Source: Coleophoma eucalyptorum (taxonomy: Eukaryota > Ascomycota > Leotiomycetes > Helotiales > Dermateaceae). From it: 64,000 nt of DNA. Shown piece by piece: positions 31,741 to 42,823 of this stretch. The notes beneath the pieces were generated by a model. That model saw only the letters and a list, made by a program, of their open reading frames with translations, searched no databases and was not told the origin of the DNA. Location of the stretch: the NCBI GenBank assembly GCA_026120035.1, contig JALRME010000012.1, positions 124,001 to 188,000 on the forward strand, given 5' to 3'. The position numbers and the translations under genes were made by a program. How positions within the stretch are numbered: position 1 is the stretch's first letter; each line of letters opens with the position of its first letter.

Positions 31741-34700
31741 TCAAAACCATTTTCCTGTAAGACCACCGAGAACGACGTTTCGTTTTTGCTTGCTCACAAA
31801 CTTGCTGACATCATCTGCCCACCCTTGGGAATTTTCTTGCGCTTTATCCATGCTATCGCCCACAATGTTCAGCTTTTCCGTGCGTTCATTCAGCTGTCTA
31901 GTCATATACTCTCCCCAGCCCTCGGTTGACTGCGTACCAGGAGAACGAGAAGAACCAGGGCTACCAAGTCGTGCTTGTCGATCTTCTGCTGCTGCTGCTT
32001 CCATCATACGCTTGCTTGGGGGACGATCCGGACCACCGATCAGGAGGTCAAGATCTGTTGGACTCACATATTGAGTTCCTGAGATCCACTGAAGATTCGA
32101 TATGGTCGGACGCGTTGGAATAAGTGCCTGTGGATTAAACAACTTGTCATGAGACATCGGAAGCGGCTGCCCAGCACCCCAAACACTTAGCATTGCAACT
32201 TCGGACGGTCCGGTCCAGCCAAATATGTCCCCAGACTGTGTGACAATAGTACTTGGCAATCTAATCTTGTCGAGCATGTCTAGCTTCGAATTGCCGATCT
32301 CTTTAAGTGCTGGAATAGAGTAGGCTCGAGTGCTTCCATCTCCAAAGACTCCAACGAGAGCAAACCCGTGCAACTCAAATTCTGTCACCGCTGCTGAGTA
32401 ACAGAAGACACTGTCCCAGGTCTTATGGGCCCCCTTTGCAGTCGCCGGTTTGAAAATGCGCGCCTCTGATTCAGTGACTAGTGAAGTGTTAGCTACGATA
32501 AACCAGTATGTGCAAGCCCAAAAACTTACCAACCACCAATGCCCCATGAGTTTGTTGGCCAGTACGAAGAGCAGCTACAGTTGCACCAGTAGCAACCGCT
32601 GGTTTTCCAGTATCTGAAACAATAGGGCTGATTGAAACAACCTTGTCGGAAAGCTCTGTTGTGCCAGCATGCTGTGCCGTGTAACCGCCATTTTGTTGTG
32701 GCAGAATCTTGAGAGTTGCTACTTTGCCCATACTGGTGCCAACAAAGCACAGAATACTAGAATAGTTATCGCCCTCGACTGTCATCACTCCAAATTCAAT
32801 GGCGACAGGCCACTCAGGTCTCGGGGATTTCTGGCTACTCGGCTTCTTGATGAAGCTGCTCCGCTTGTCCTGCTTGGTAAATTCACTCGCGAGAGCCGTA
32901 AAGATAACTGCTGGTCCACGAAGATCGATTAGAGAGAAGGCACCATTCTCAGATCCCACTCCCACAAATCCAACATCCGAGAGCTTCACGATACTGATAG
33001 GCCCTTGGGCCATGTCGTATAGAGAAAATGGCTGTAACCCTTCTTTTAAGGAGGGCTCTGACCGAGCCGAGATATCTGTGATAGCTCCACGCTTTGTCTC
33101 CGTAGGTGCAGATGCTTCACGACCGTAGAGCCTGTTTCCTCCCCACCGGTATATAACCACCTCACCTGTACTCATTCCCACACACAACTCCCCAGTAACA
33201 CTAGCCATACTCATTGAGGTAATGATGATCGGTTCGTCATATCGGTCAAGGGCTCTGGCAATATCTACCTGCAATGAAGCGCAATTTTCAAGCTCATCTC
33301 CATGTCCAGCATCCCAGATGCGGATGGTCCCGTCACCGTGTGCCATGGAAACAACATTTCGAGCTTCATAACGTCTCATCGGCTTGGTAGATTCCACACC
33401 CCCGCGCAATAATTGAGGCCCTTGTTGGCGGTTTTCGGTCATACCAAGCCATCGGCCACGTTCTATTGCGGATACAGTAATTGAGGTGACAAAAGGGTGA
33501 ACAAACGCAAGCGATGGAGGTAATTGATTTGTAGGAGAAATCGGATGGCCACTGGGGAAGCTCATAGTGAGTAATTCTCCAGAGTTAAGTAGAGCAAGAA
33601 TGGCAATTGGATCCTGAGCGCCAGCAAAATGAGGTGATGCGCGAGGGAGCAAACAGAAGTCAACAACCTCGGCTCCAGGAGGCGTCGGTAGCAGATGTTT
33701 ACTCCTACCCTCGAAATGGTCTGTCAGCATCTGCCAGGTTGAAGTAGCATACACTGGAGTGACACCAAGTTCAAGGAACGTCAGACCCTTTTGTCGAGAA
33801 GTATCAGGCGCACCACCTGCGATAAGTAATCCAGTGTCATCCGGATTGGACTTACAACACCAGGCAATACGAGCAAATGAGTCCTTCAGAGCAAGAGTAC
33901 CAGGTGTATTTCCGAAGCTCTTTGAATGGGTTCCAGGTTTATCAACATGTGTGTCAGCCAAGGTTCGTGCCATGACAATTCGGCCATCTTTAGGGTCCCA
34001 GAATACAAGGCTCTCATCATCATGAGCAGTCATGATGAATGTACCTGTTGGATGCCACAGGACCTGAACAAGACGAGGCTTCCGCACAGTTTCTGCAGAA
34101 GCTGGGTCGGGATATCCACCAGGAGCTCCTGCTGGAAGCTCATATTGAAAATACCTGATAGGCTTGTTCTGCTTGAACGAGTAGATAACGGCTCCGTCGG
34201 CATATCCTATAAGAAGCTGCCCAATATCTCGAGGATGGAGTTGCATAGATACGATAGCTGTTAATCTAGACCTTGGATTTCGCTCCCGCCAGTAGTTGGG
34301 TAGTCGGAGAGCTGCCAAATTCTGTCTGTCTAGATCATAGGCAATAACTTCTCCGTTCTGCATACCAATAAGAGCCCAGTCAAGCATAGGATCTGTGACC
34401 AAAGACGTGACCACTCCTGGCGGAGCATAGCTCGCAAGCATTTTCCCAAACTGTAGATCCCATATTATAACCTCGTTCTTGGAGTCGACACTGATCAGTC
34501 GATCGGCACAGAATTGTAGGGTCTTCACGGATGCCCGACGTGGAAGCTTGAAGGTCTGTTGAACTCGTTTCTGTCCAAATACATAGATTTGGCCACTTCC
34601 GAAAGGTGACTCGTTCGTGCCAACTGCAAGTAAGGATTGTATAGGATCGTATGCGAGAGCGCTGAAGGGCAGTTAGTAAATCCCCGCGCGAGGAATCTGG

Positions 34701-34840
34701 AACGAGGGGCTACAAGCGTACCCAATCTGAGAGTTGATGCCGAATCTTGCTTGATCATCTGGACAGAAGAGACCAGGAAGGATAGTAGCAGAGAGGTCAT
34801 TTTGCATACCGGCCTGCTTTCCTCGTAGAAAGCCTGCCAT
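31741..34840 (-). CDS. SRO7: Sro7/Sro77-tomosyn-Lgl family WD-repeat exocytosis protein
   Basis: Three exons, 34840-34722, 34661-32530, 32477-31741, giving 995 aa. Sro7 is the Sec4-GTP effector that binds the plasma-membrane SNARE Sec9 and the exocyst to promote polarised secretion. Family evidence: start MAGFLRGKQAG, then a series of WD/beta-propeller blades (LAYDPIQSLLAVGTNESPFG, LISVDSKNEVIIWDLQFGK, LIGYADGAVIYSF, VVSMAHGDGTIRIWDAGHG, LCVGMSTGEVVIYRW, FVGVGSENGAFSLIDLRGP), enough for a double propeller. The last 60 residues form a VAMP/R-SNARE-like coiled coil (LNERTEKLNIVGDSMDKA, WADDVSKFVSKQKRNVVLG) as in tomosyn, with Arg in the ERT position matching the R-SNARE zero layer. No membrane anchor is present. 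Confidence 0.92.
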
Positions 34841-35397
34841 CGTGTATGTGGTGCTGAGGAGCTGAGGAGCTGAGAAAGTGTGGTTCCTGAGTATAACACT
34901 TTAAAAGTTGGATCCCTGGACTTTCGTCATCCCTCGTCTCGCTCGGCAACCAACAAAACAAAGCAGGCTGCTTAAACTGCAACAACTGCATAAGACTTGG
35001 CAAATGAGTGGCTCGTATTGTTTAGCATGTTAACTGCTGTCTCTTCTACCCTATTCAGCTCCGCGACCCGAACCACTAGACGCTTTTGCAGCTTTCGGTC
35101 GCGTCTTTTAGTAGTTCTGGCACCAGCTTCTCCGCAATACAATACTTTCAATTTTAGAGAAACACAAAGATAGACGCTTGCAAGCCTATTAGCATTTACG
35201 CATTCCTCTACCCCCCCCCCAAACAATGAACTGTGTTAGAATAAATATGAGCTCAATATTGTTAGGGCACTTCAATGCTATCCATATTCATTTTATATCA
35301 TTACCTGCATAACCATTCCTCCGCATGCGCTAACAAAAGTACTATGAAAACTCCGCATAACCAGATCTAAAAAGCATATGCCTTCGGGTATAAACAA
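34841..35397. other. Intergenic region upstream of SRO7
   Basis: 557 bp between ASF1 (3' end) and SRO7 (5' end), both minus strand. It contains a run of ten C at 35211-35220, which is G on the gene strand. Nothing codes here as far as I can see. Confidence 0.5.
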
Positions 35398-36405
35398 TCA
35401 GTGAGCCATGACTTCGTCAACCTGATGAGAAGTAGATGTGCCGTTCGCAGCTGGCTTCTCTACTCCATCCATCTCCATGTCCTCATCGGCGCCACCTTCA
35501 CCCACCTCTTCTTCTAAGTCATCTTCTGCTTCGCTTCCGCTGCTGTCGGCCTCAAGATCTTCGCTGCCATTATCCGACTCTTCCGCCGCAGCATCGCCTT
35601 CAGCACCAGCAATATCTGCATCGTCGACCATGGCATCTGGATCAGCTGCTGCTGCGCCCTCGGCACCCTCTGCAAGCTCTTCTTCTTCTTCCTCCTCGGC
35701 TTCCTCAGCGCCATATTGGTCTCCGTCCGCTACAAGATCAGCTTCTGGTTGCTCCGGAGGAAATTCAGCTGGTGCAGATGCATCAGAGTCCCTAAAGTCT
35801 ATGTTAGAGCTTGCAATGCACAAATTGCGTATACACTAACCATTTGATTGCAAAACGAGTGACTCTGGGCTTCTCTGCGAGTATGTTTCGTCTAACTCTG
35901 TCTAGGATTGGCTTGGCAGGAGGATCTGCGTTGAGCTCCTCGGAGTCATACTCGTTGTTGACGTAGTATCCAACTCGCACGAACTCGCGACTGTCATAAG
36001 CGCATGTGAGTAGAATGACCGTAACCCCAAGGATTTCGGCGTCGGGAATTCGCTTGGTGTCAGGTGGGTCTGCTTCGAAGATGAATTTGTTTACACCAAC
36101 AGGAATGGGGCCAACAAGGAGGCTGTCAAGTTCTTGGTCGTGCTCATCACTATATAAAATCAGATCGATCGATCGTGAGAGAGAGCGAGAGAGAGGTTCC
36201 TTACGAGGTAGCAGAGCCGACATAGGTTAACTTCCATTCGAGGTCTGCGAAAGCATTAGAAAAATGTACCAATTTGTCAAAACTCGTGAGGCTTACCCTT
36301 TTGCAGCGATTCCAAGCACTCAAAGGTGATCTCAAACTGGTAAGAATCACCAAATTTTGCTGGATTGTTCAAGATCTTGACGCCCAAAAGTGATACGACA
36401 GACAT
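35398..36405 (-). CDS. ASF1: Histone H3-H4 chaperone Asf1
   Basis: Four exons, 36405-36297, 36244-36205, 36149-35841, 35791-35398, total 283 aa. Asf1 hands H3-H4 dimers to assembly factors and presents H3 for K56 acetylation. The conserved immunoglobulin-like core covers residues 1 to about 155: [65 protein letters not shown], the [27 protein letters not shown] region (here LGVTVILL..) and [15 protein letters not shown]. The rest is a very acidic tail of about 130 residues (Glu/Asp/Ala), as in yeast Asf1. Introns are 52, 55 and 49 nt; the second contains a GA/CT-rich repeat. The gene is divergent from RNA14 across 685 bp. Confidence 0.97.
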
Positions 36406-37090
36406 CGCGGCGGTCAGATAGTTCAGGAAAATTGGGGACGAGGAGTGGAAGAGGGTGAGAAGAGTAGATTTGATGTCAGGTAGTATCAACCAGTAGAATA
36501 TGAACGAAAATCGATGGATAGGGTCGTGTGTATGGTGAGGCCAATAGATGTGATGTAAAGTGTAAATGGTTTGGAATGGCAGAAATTGACGGTCAATATG
36601 GGAGTTGACGCGTCGGTCGCGACCGTGTAAATTGGTGGCAGAGCTGAGCTAGTGCACGTGCATAGAGCTGCGTTCAGGAACAGACGAAAGGACGATTTCC
36701 TTCTAGACTCTTGGCCTAGAGTTGAGACTGATCAAAAGAGCCATAGGTATGTTTTCAAGAGAATGCGGCATACTCTGCTACTATTTATCCCCCAAAAAAT
36801 TATCTGATATTCTTTGTCTCCCCATCGATGCGCACTCTCCGCTGCTGTGAGAAAGCAAAAGGCTGATTACCAAAAAGAGACTAGCCTAGAAACCGCAGAG
36901 CCGCAGCTTAACTTTCGCGCAAGGCTGGTGTCATCGCAAAAAGGCTCGACAGCTTGTTTTGTCTCTCATCTTCATTTCTTCAACTTCACCGACGTCAACC
37001 TCGACCACCGACCGTCATACCTGCACCTTGCCTGTCTTGCAAGCATATGCCGACGTCTTCCAATAATGCGAAATTAATACACTACTTGCA
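36406..37090. promoter_or_regulatory. Divergent promoter region ASF1 / RNA14
   Basis: 685 bp between two divergent starts. The RNA14 side (36960-37020) is C/T-rich with TCTTCAACTTCACC-type sequence, typical of a fungal 5' leader. No clear TATA box; both are housekeeping genes. Confidence 0.55.
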
Positions 37091-40000
37091 ATGGCGTCTA
37101 ATGGAGACGATCTAGGTTCTGGCTCTCTGTCGCCAGAATCTGAGCAGGAGATCGAGATTACAACCCAAGCGCCAATCCCTTCTCCAAAACCGGAGCCAGA
37201 AGCAGCTGTAGCGCGACCCAAAACCGTCGGGGGCTTCATTGCAGATGACTCAGACGACGAAGAAGATGGGGCTGTGACCGATGCTGTTGCAACTCCTGTT
37301 CCCGACTTGCCAGCGACCGCGGGTGCACAAATTTTGGCCCCTGAGCTGAATTTGGCAGCAGCTGTTCCTGCTGTCACCTTGACAGCAGCAGCGCCGGTTG
37401 TACCTATTCCAAACCAGAATACGGCGGCTCCTAAAGCTCGACTTCCTCATGATACTACCGGCCTTCTCGAGGACAGGATCAAGGAAGACCCTCGTGGTGA
37501 CTTGGACGCTTGGTTATCCCTCATAAGTGAGCACAGAAAACGCAATAGGCTTGATGATGCAAGAGCAGTTTACGAAAGATTCTTCAAGGTTTTCCCTACA
37601 GCTGTATGTAATTTCCCCGTCATACCTAAAGGTGTTGCGGTACTAACTAGATACAGGCCGAAATATGGGTTGCATATACAGAATTGGAGCTTGAGAATGA
37701 CAACTTTGGTGCTGCGGAACAGATCTTTGGCAAGTCGCTTTTGACTGTTCCTAATGTCCAGCTGTGGTCTGTTTATCTCAACTATATCAGACGTGTGAAC
37801 GATCTGACAAATGATCGCACTGGGAACGCGCGCACTACGGTCTCTCAGGCATACGATTTCGTGCTGGCCAACATAGGCATTGATAGAGATTCAGGCAAAA
37901 TATGGCAAGACTACATACAATTCATTAGTAGCGCACCTGGCCAGATTGGCGGTAGTAGCTGGCAAGATCAACAAAAAATGGATCAACTGCGCAAAGCGTA
38001 TCAACGTGCCATCTGTGTCCCTATGTCCAGTGTGAACGGTCTATGGAAAGAATACGATCAATTTGAGATGTCATTGAACAAAATGACTGTAAGTCGTAAC
38101 CCTCAGTTTACATGCACGTACTAATGCCTACAGGGTCGCAAATTCTTACAAGAAAGATCTCCAGGGTACATGTCTGCAAGAAGTGCCAATACTGCCCTTG
38201 AAAATATAACTCGTGGGCTTTTGAGGACAACTCTTCCAAAGCTGGCTCCTGCACTTGGTTTTGAAGGTGATCAGGAGTATCTCAACCAGGTGGTTCTCTG
38301 GCAGAGATGGATTGAATGGGAACAAGAAGATCCTCTTGTGCTGAAGACTGACGAACTTGAAACCTTCAAGCAGCGCGTACTTTACGTATACAAACAGGCT
38401 TTGATGGCCTTGCGCTTCTGGCCTGAGATGTGGGTTAATGCTGCCGAGTGGTGTTTTGCAAACGGCCTTGAGAAGGAGGGAGATACCTTCCTTAATGACG
38501 GAATCATTGCCAATCCTGAGAGTTGTTTACTTGCCTTCAAGAAAGCTGATAGAATTGAGACTACACTATCAACCGAGGAGGCTGACAAAGGCCTCGCTGA
38601 AAAAGGTGCCATAGTTCGTGCTCCATTTGATAAGCTCCTGGACTCCTTGTACGATTTGATCAAACAGCTCAAAGCCCGGGAAATACGAGATATCGCGAGG
38701 CTTGAGGAATCTGTGAGGGTAGATGATTCCATCAACGCCATAGTTGCAAATACCACAGAGGAGGAGGATGAAGATATCGATAAAAGTGCCGCTAAGGAGG
38801 CTGCCGAAGCTGCCAAAGCAAAGCAAATTAGCGCTATTAAGCAAGGTTACAACATGCAATCCCAACTTTTGTCAAGAACGATCTCATATGCTTGGATTGC
38901 CCTTATGCGAGCGATGCGTCGAGTGCAAGGAAAAGGTGCCGTCCGAGATCCTGTCGGTGGCTCCAGGCAGATCTTTAGTGATGCTCGTGCTCGGGGCAAG
39001 ATCACTAGCGACGTGTACGTCGCAAGTGCTTTGATTGAACACAACGTTTACAAAGATGCTGCGGGCACGAAGATCTTTGAGCGTGGTGCAAAACTCTTTC
39101 CTGAAGACGAAACTTTTATATTAGAATATCTCAAGCACCTTCTCGCTATTGGAGATACCACTAGTAAGTTGTGTTTGTCTTTCCCAAATACTTTGCTAAC
39201 TATGTCTAGATGCTCGGGTTGCATTCGAGACTGCTGTCAGCCGTTTGACATCGAAGCCGGAATCGATCGTAAAATCCAAACCACTCTACTCATACTTTCA
39301 TAAGTATGAGTCACAGTACGGTGAACTCTCTCAAATCCAGAAGTTAGAGAAACGCATGGCAGAACTATTTCCACAGGATCCCAAACTTCGTCGATTTGCA
39401 TCCCGGTATAGTGGTGAAGGCTTTGATCCCACTGCTGTAAGGCCAATTGTTTCCCCTGGAACACAAATGCGACCCAAAGCTCTGATTCAGTCCATTGAGC
39501 AACCAGCATCCGTCCGTGATGATAGCCCTCGTCCTGCGTATGTTCAAGAGAATAGCCCACGGCCGCAATATATTGCTGTAACTACTACCAATTCACCAAA
39601 GCGCCCATTCCCAGGCAGCGACGACTTCGATAACCCGCCCCGTAAGATGGCTCGTGGTGAGTCTCCGCTGAAGGGAGCTGCAGGTCGAAGACTTGATCAG
39701 CAGAAGAGGATGCAACAGACTCAAGGCACTCCAGCATGGCAATCAGCTGGACCACCACCGTTTGTAATTCCACGGGATGTTACCTTCCTTCTAAGCATCA
39801 TCCCACGAGCCGACCTTTATGCCGCCACAAAGTTCAATGCCGAAGCAATGGTTCGACTTTTGAACCAAACAAATATTCCTGATTATAGCTCGTGGAAGGC
39901 AGCACGGGAACAACCTGTACGATATGATGGTATGCAGCACACTAGCATTTTGACCCCTTTCTCTGAAGCACAAGCTGTGCAACGTGATCCACCTTCTGAC

Positions 40001-40207
40001 CTTCGTCGTTATGAATCTCCTTACAGCTATCGCTCCTTCAGTTTGATGCTGGAAGAAGATTATCGTAACACATCGCGCTCCAGCGGGCAGCCCTATGTAC
40101 CTGGGTCAGACCTCGGAGGCAACAGTTATCACAATCATGATAATGTTTCTCGGGCGTTGTGGCAGTCAGAAGACCGAAATCGTGTTTATTATGAATACAG
40201 AAGCTAA
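37091..40207 (+). CDS. RNA14: Rna14/CstF-77, mRNA 3'-end cleavage factor subunit
   Basis: Four exons, 37091-37603, 37657-38088, 38134-39163, 39210-40207, total 990 aa. Rna14 is the HAT-repeat scaffold of cleavage factor IA that links Rna15, Pcf11 and Clp1 in pre-mRNA cleavage and polyadenylation. After an acidic, Ala/Pro-rich N-terminus of about 130 residues come HAT repeats: DLDAWLSLISEHRKRNRLDDARAVYERFFKVFPTAAEIWVAYTELE, QLWSVYLNYIRRVND, SSVNGLWKEYDQFEMSLNK, QRWIEWEQEDPL, FWPEMWVNAAEW, and in the C-terminal half GGSRQIFSDARARGKITSDVY. The segment PFVIPRDVTFLLSIIPRADLYAATKF near residue 890 resembles the C-terminal part that binds Rna15. The last 80 residues (Ser/Tyr/Arg-rich) look non-conserved. 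Divergent from ASF1. Confidence 0.94.
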
Positions 40208-42823
40208 CAGAAATTTTCAGGATATAATTACGGTCGATAGTACTAGGAAATAGTACTCAGACACCAATTTCCCCCGCGGATCTGTAGCCTTTCCCTTTTT
40301 ACGTAATTTGTCATGCATCATGCGGCCTTGGTTGGGAAAGGAGAGGAAACGCATCACTGGGTGTTTGCATTGGCAGTTCTTCTGGGTGGACTTGATTTCG
40401 GGCAATGATCAAATGGTGAGGAGAGGTGATGCTTGGTGCGAAGCTAGGTGTGTCGAGGCAAATTGCTTACCATAGCTCATCACAGTGTAAATTCAAAATA
40501 GAAAACATAAAAAGTCGAAACTCGGTTTCATCCTGGGGACGGACAGCGCCTACAAGTATTGTTCTGTTCAAAGACCCCATAAAATACCGTAAGTCGTGTT
40601 CGTGGTATGCGAGATGCACACGCTTCATACCCAAAGGAGTTGTGTTCCATGGATAAATTGCATTCCTATTCGTGTAGAGTATCTTGGATGTCCAAAAGCT
40701 CAAGCTTTGCTACCTGCTTGGGATATATGTCGGCTTTTGATCTGATTCTTAATGAAGATGCCAAATATATGGATGGGCGTCTCCTGGCTATAGCAGCCAT
40801 AGCTATGAAATGGAACTAGACTCGTCATGCTCTTCAAATTCAGCTTCGCATCTTTTCGTACCCCACTACCGCAAATGAAATTTCCAAATTGTCTATCCGC
40901 TTAATCAACAGCTGTAACTGAGTTTCTGAATATCTGCCAAATTTTCAAAGAAAAATCTGACCTGGCAACTATTTTAAGAACGCACCCGATTTCTTTACAA
41001 TAGTATGTCTTCAATATCGAGATTGCTTCACCTATTTGAAATCTCACTGTGCTTGATCCAAAGTTTATTATTCTTGGCTGTAAGAAAACATTACAAATGA
41101 TGTTGCAGTTTCGCCTCACTAGGCTCTTTATCTATATCAAGTACGTGATTTGAATAACGAACACGATTTGGACAGTGAAGTAATGTTCTTCCTGCTATCT
41201 TAGATGAAGGTTCCATTTCGAAGGCGAGAACTGCAAGCACATAAATCTGGGCCAGAATCTGTTAGTGGCCTAGTGATTATCTTCCTACATACTTCTCATC
41301 ACCTTCCTCAGCCTCCCATATCGTTAGTCCAGCAAAGATGCTCTCCAACCCCATGAATTTTCTGGCGAGTTCTCACTACCACTGCATAAATTAAGCGACG
41401 GATTCCAACATGCTTCAGCTCAGTATTTGACTAGACTACCCGCCACAAAAGGCAACTCAAACGCTGATCTAAGGTAATTAGGGAAAATTCGACAGTGACT
41501 CAAGGAGTTAAACCTGGGCCACGTTCATGCTATATTGGCGGCTTCTTGATCATCTTCTGCATGTAACCGCATTGTCCCTTCGGTCGCTTAATTCCACCAG
41601 CCGTTTGCTCGTCAACGTGGTCCGCTATTTGAGCAAACAATTGAAATGTCACTAGCCAGAAATTGGATTTCTAACACTAATATTTTCCGAATATTTTCCT
41701 GTAGAATCAACCACGGCTAGATTTTGTCTTTCAGGTATTAGTCATGAGGAGAATCCGCAGTGGTTACAAATCCTCGCAAAAATTCTACTCCACATGCGTC
41801 ACGAATAGAAGGGACAGAGCATTGATTGTGTTTTGGTCGAACCAAAACAAAATGTGTTTCGACTGACGTTGACATGGATGCGGCTATCACTGTAGAATAC
41901 TTAGAATTTCTCATCACATTACTGAATCCCACACTATTTTGTATTGTGCTTGGGTTGTCAGTAAACGTCCAATTCCATAAGTATCCGTAGAACCTCAATG
42001 ATTTCAATCTACCCAAGAATGTTTTCTCAGGATACAACACCCATATCAAATCCCTGGCACCTTCCGTATTTCATCCTTCCGAAAGCAGCAGGTCCAAGAA
42101 GCACCGGTAGGCGAAGCATACCGTGTGCAAGGCTTTGTGTAACGGTCAGAAATTCTTTCGGTAGGGTACCAAGTTCCCTGTTTGAATGCCTATTAAGTAC
42201 CTTGAGCAAACAAATGTATCTAATTGGTCTTTATTATCTCTTTATATCGATAGTACTGGGGAGATTTAAAATTGGAATGCTTCGCCCCTTCCTCCTGATA
42301 TTCCCCGCACGACGTTCGATGCCCAGGAGCCCTAGCTTCGCATTTCATTGGGTTTAATGGGCTGAAAAGCATGTAAAATCGAGGCCCCCTCAACAATCTG
42401 GCTCCAATTGGACTAGGCCATCAGGTATTCGCTTGCCGAAGTTCATAACATGGCATTCGCCTTTCCCTTCCTTATCTTCATTTCCTCTTTTACTTCGAAC
42501 ATCAACATCTCCATGACATTAGTTGAAACACCATCTAAAATCATCACTGTAGGTCATCCTACATATTTCTCATCATCACCAAGCATAAAAGAGCTGTTGC
42601 GAAGTGATCCAGAGCAAAGTTACAGAGTCGCGTGCCTTTGTGCTTTGCTTCGACACTCTCGAACCAGAGAAATCTGCGACAAGTGTTGTAGAGGCTATGT
42701 AGACTTCGCAAAACTCTCAACCTCAGCATATTTCCAGCCTTTCATCTCTTGAAAAATTCCATTGCCCGTTCTATCTCAGTGTTATTATACTGATCTGAGA
42801 CAGCGACAAGCTACAATCTCAAC
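40208..42823. other. AT-rich intergenic region upstream of Argonaute
   Basis: 2.6 kb without a supported gene. 40800-42400 is AT-rich. A minus-strand open frame at 40703-40467 ends next to a good donor (TG|GTAAGC) but the translation is not recognisable. 42430-42820 is C/T-rich and probably the promoter and leader of the Argonaute long form; it contains an out-of-frame open frame at 42450-42752. Confidence 0.5.

Noticed and set aside
28060..36405. CorA-like, SRO7 and ASF1 as one co-transcribed unit because all are on the minus strand
   Set aside because: Spacers of 560-660 bp leave room for separate promoters and terminators, as usual in fungi.
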